Positions 5,291 to 5,431 of a stretch of DNA of 5,431 nt are shown piece after piece. This DNA is from Rickettsiales bacterium (lineage in GTDB: Bacteria; Pseudomonadota; Alphaproteobacteria; Rickettsiales; Anaplasmataceae): contig JAITFM010000023.1 of NCBI GenBank assembly GCA_031281335.1, positions 1-5,431 on the forward strand. The letters are read 5' to 3'. Every line of letters starts with the position of its first letter. Within the stretch, counting starts at the first letter, position 1. The notes under the pieces were generated by a model. The model worked only from the letters and a program-made list of their open reading frames with translations, did no database searches and had not been told where the DNA came from. The translations under genes were made by a program, and so were the position numbers.

Positions 5291-5431
5291 ATGGATAGAC
5301 AACAGTGGAAAAAGCTACTCAATAGAAACGAAAAAAACTACTTGACAAACCTCACCAAACTCATTACCACAGTAGTGAAGCTATTTGTTTATCTTCGCAA
5401 TCTGTGCAGGTTAATGACAAAAAACTTAGGG
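5291..5431 (+). CDS. Possible start of an unrecognised gene, cut by the right edge
   Basis: From ATG 5291 the plus strand is open for 47 codons to the window end, and the same frame is open back to 5249. All other frames here close. The peptide is basic with a hydrophobic middle (begins MDRQQWKKLLNRNEKNYL; TVVKLFVYL at 28-36), and I do not recognise it. AAGGA touches the ATG with no spacing, so this start is poor. A perfect TTGACA at 5342-5347 lies inside the frame, which argues that the stretch could instead be a promoter region or remains of a gene. Confidence 0.25.
   Translation, partial: MDRQQWKKLLNRNEKNYLTNLTKLITTVVKLFVYLRNLCRLMTKNLG
5342..5370 (+). promoter_or_regulatory. Possible promoter facing the right edge
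   Basis: A consensus TTGACA (5342-5347) is followed after 17 bp by TACCAC (5365-5370), which keeps only three of six -10 bases. The gene it would serve is outside the window. Weak on its own. Confidence 0.25.

Noticed and set aside
5278..5378. Inverted CACTAC...GTAGTG pair in the right-hand intergenic stretch
   Set aside because: Six-base arms about 90 bp apart are expected by chance and no further pairing extends them.
1..5431. tRNA, rRNA, CRISPR array, insertion sequence or phage attachment site
   Set aside because: No cloverleaf, spaced direct repeats, transposase motifs or terminal repeats were seen on reading both strands.

Overview
The window comes from a low-G+C, densely packed genome. 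The proteins look like those of an obligate intracellular alphaproteobacterium of the order Rickettsiales. The best guess is Wolbachia or a close Anaplasmataceae relative, judged from the adrenodoxin-type ferredoxin, the COQ9-family protein, the DUF2125-like protein and the style of MurD. This is recognition by reading; no database search was run.

Left part (1-1205, minus strand): a 2Fe-2S ferredoxin gene (fdx) is followed after 2 nt by a DUF2125-like envelope protein that runs off the left edge. The two appear to be one transcription unit. The 112-bp gap at 1206-1317 is a divergent promoter region. One palindromic TTGCAA at 1266-1271 sits exactly 17 bp from a good -10 box on both sides, so it could be the -35 of both the fdx and the murD promoters.

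Middle (1318-3324, plus strand): murD (D-glutamate-adding ligase of peptidoglycan/lipid II precursor synthesis) is followed after 6 nt by a COQ9-family gene (ubiquinone biosynthesis). The pair ends in a small hairpin with a T-rich tail at 3281-3308. A promoter with an extended -10 box overlaps this hairpin and fires almost at the ATG of the next gene.

Right part: at 3325-4656 (plus) is a 443-residue protein with two membrane segments and a C-terminal alpha/beta-hydrolase domain of unknown substrate. It resembles the lipase-like SidB/Sdb proteins of Legionella. It is convergent with rsmD (4653-5201, minus; 16S rRNA G966 methyltransferase), and the two stop codons overlap in one TTAA. Upstream of rsmD are a near-consensus promoter and a 10-bp perfect inverted repeat that links the -10 box to the start codon. 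The last 230 bases hold no convincing complete gene. They contain one weak plus-strand reading frame that is open to the window edge, and a perfect TTGACA box.

Most of the window is housekeeping: Fe-S electron transfer, cell-wall precursor, quinone and ribosome modification. No RNA gene, CRISPR array, insertion sequence or obvious new multi-gene system was seen. The membrane-anchored hydrolase and the promoter architecture are the points most worth following up.
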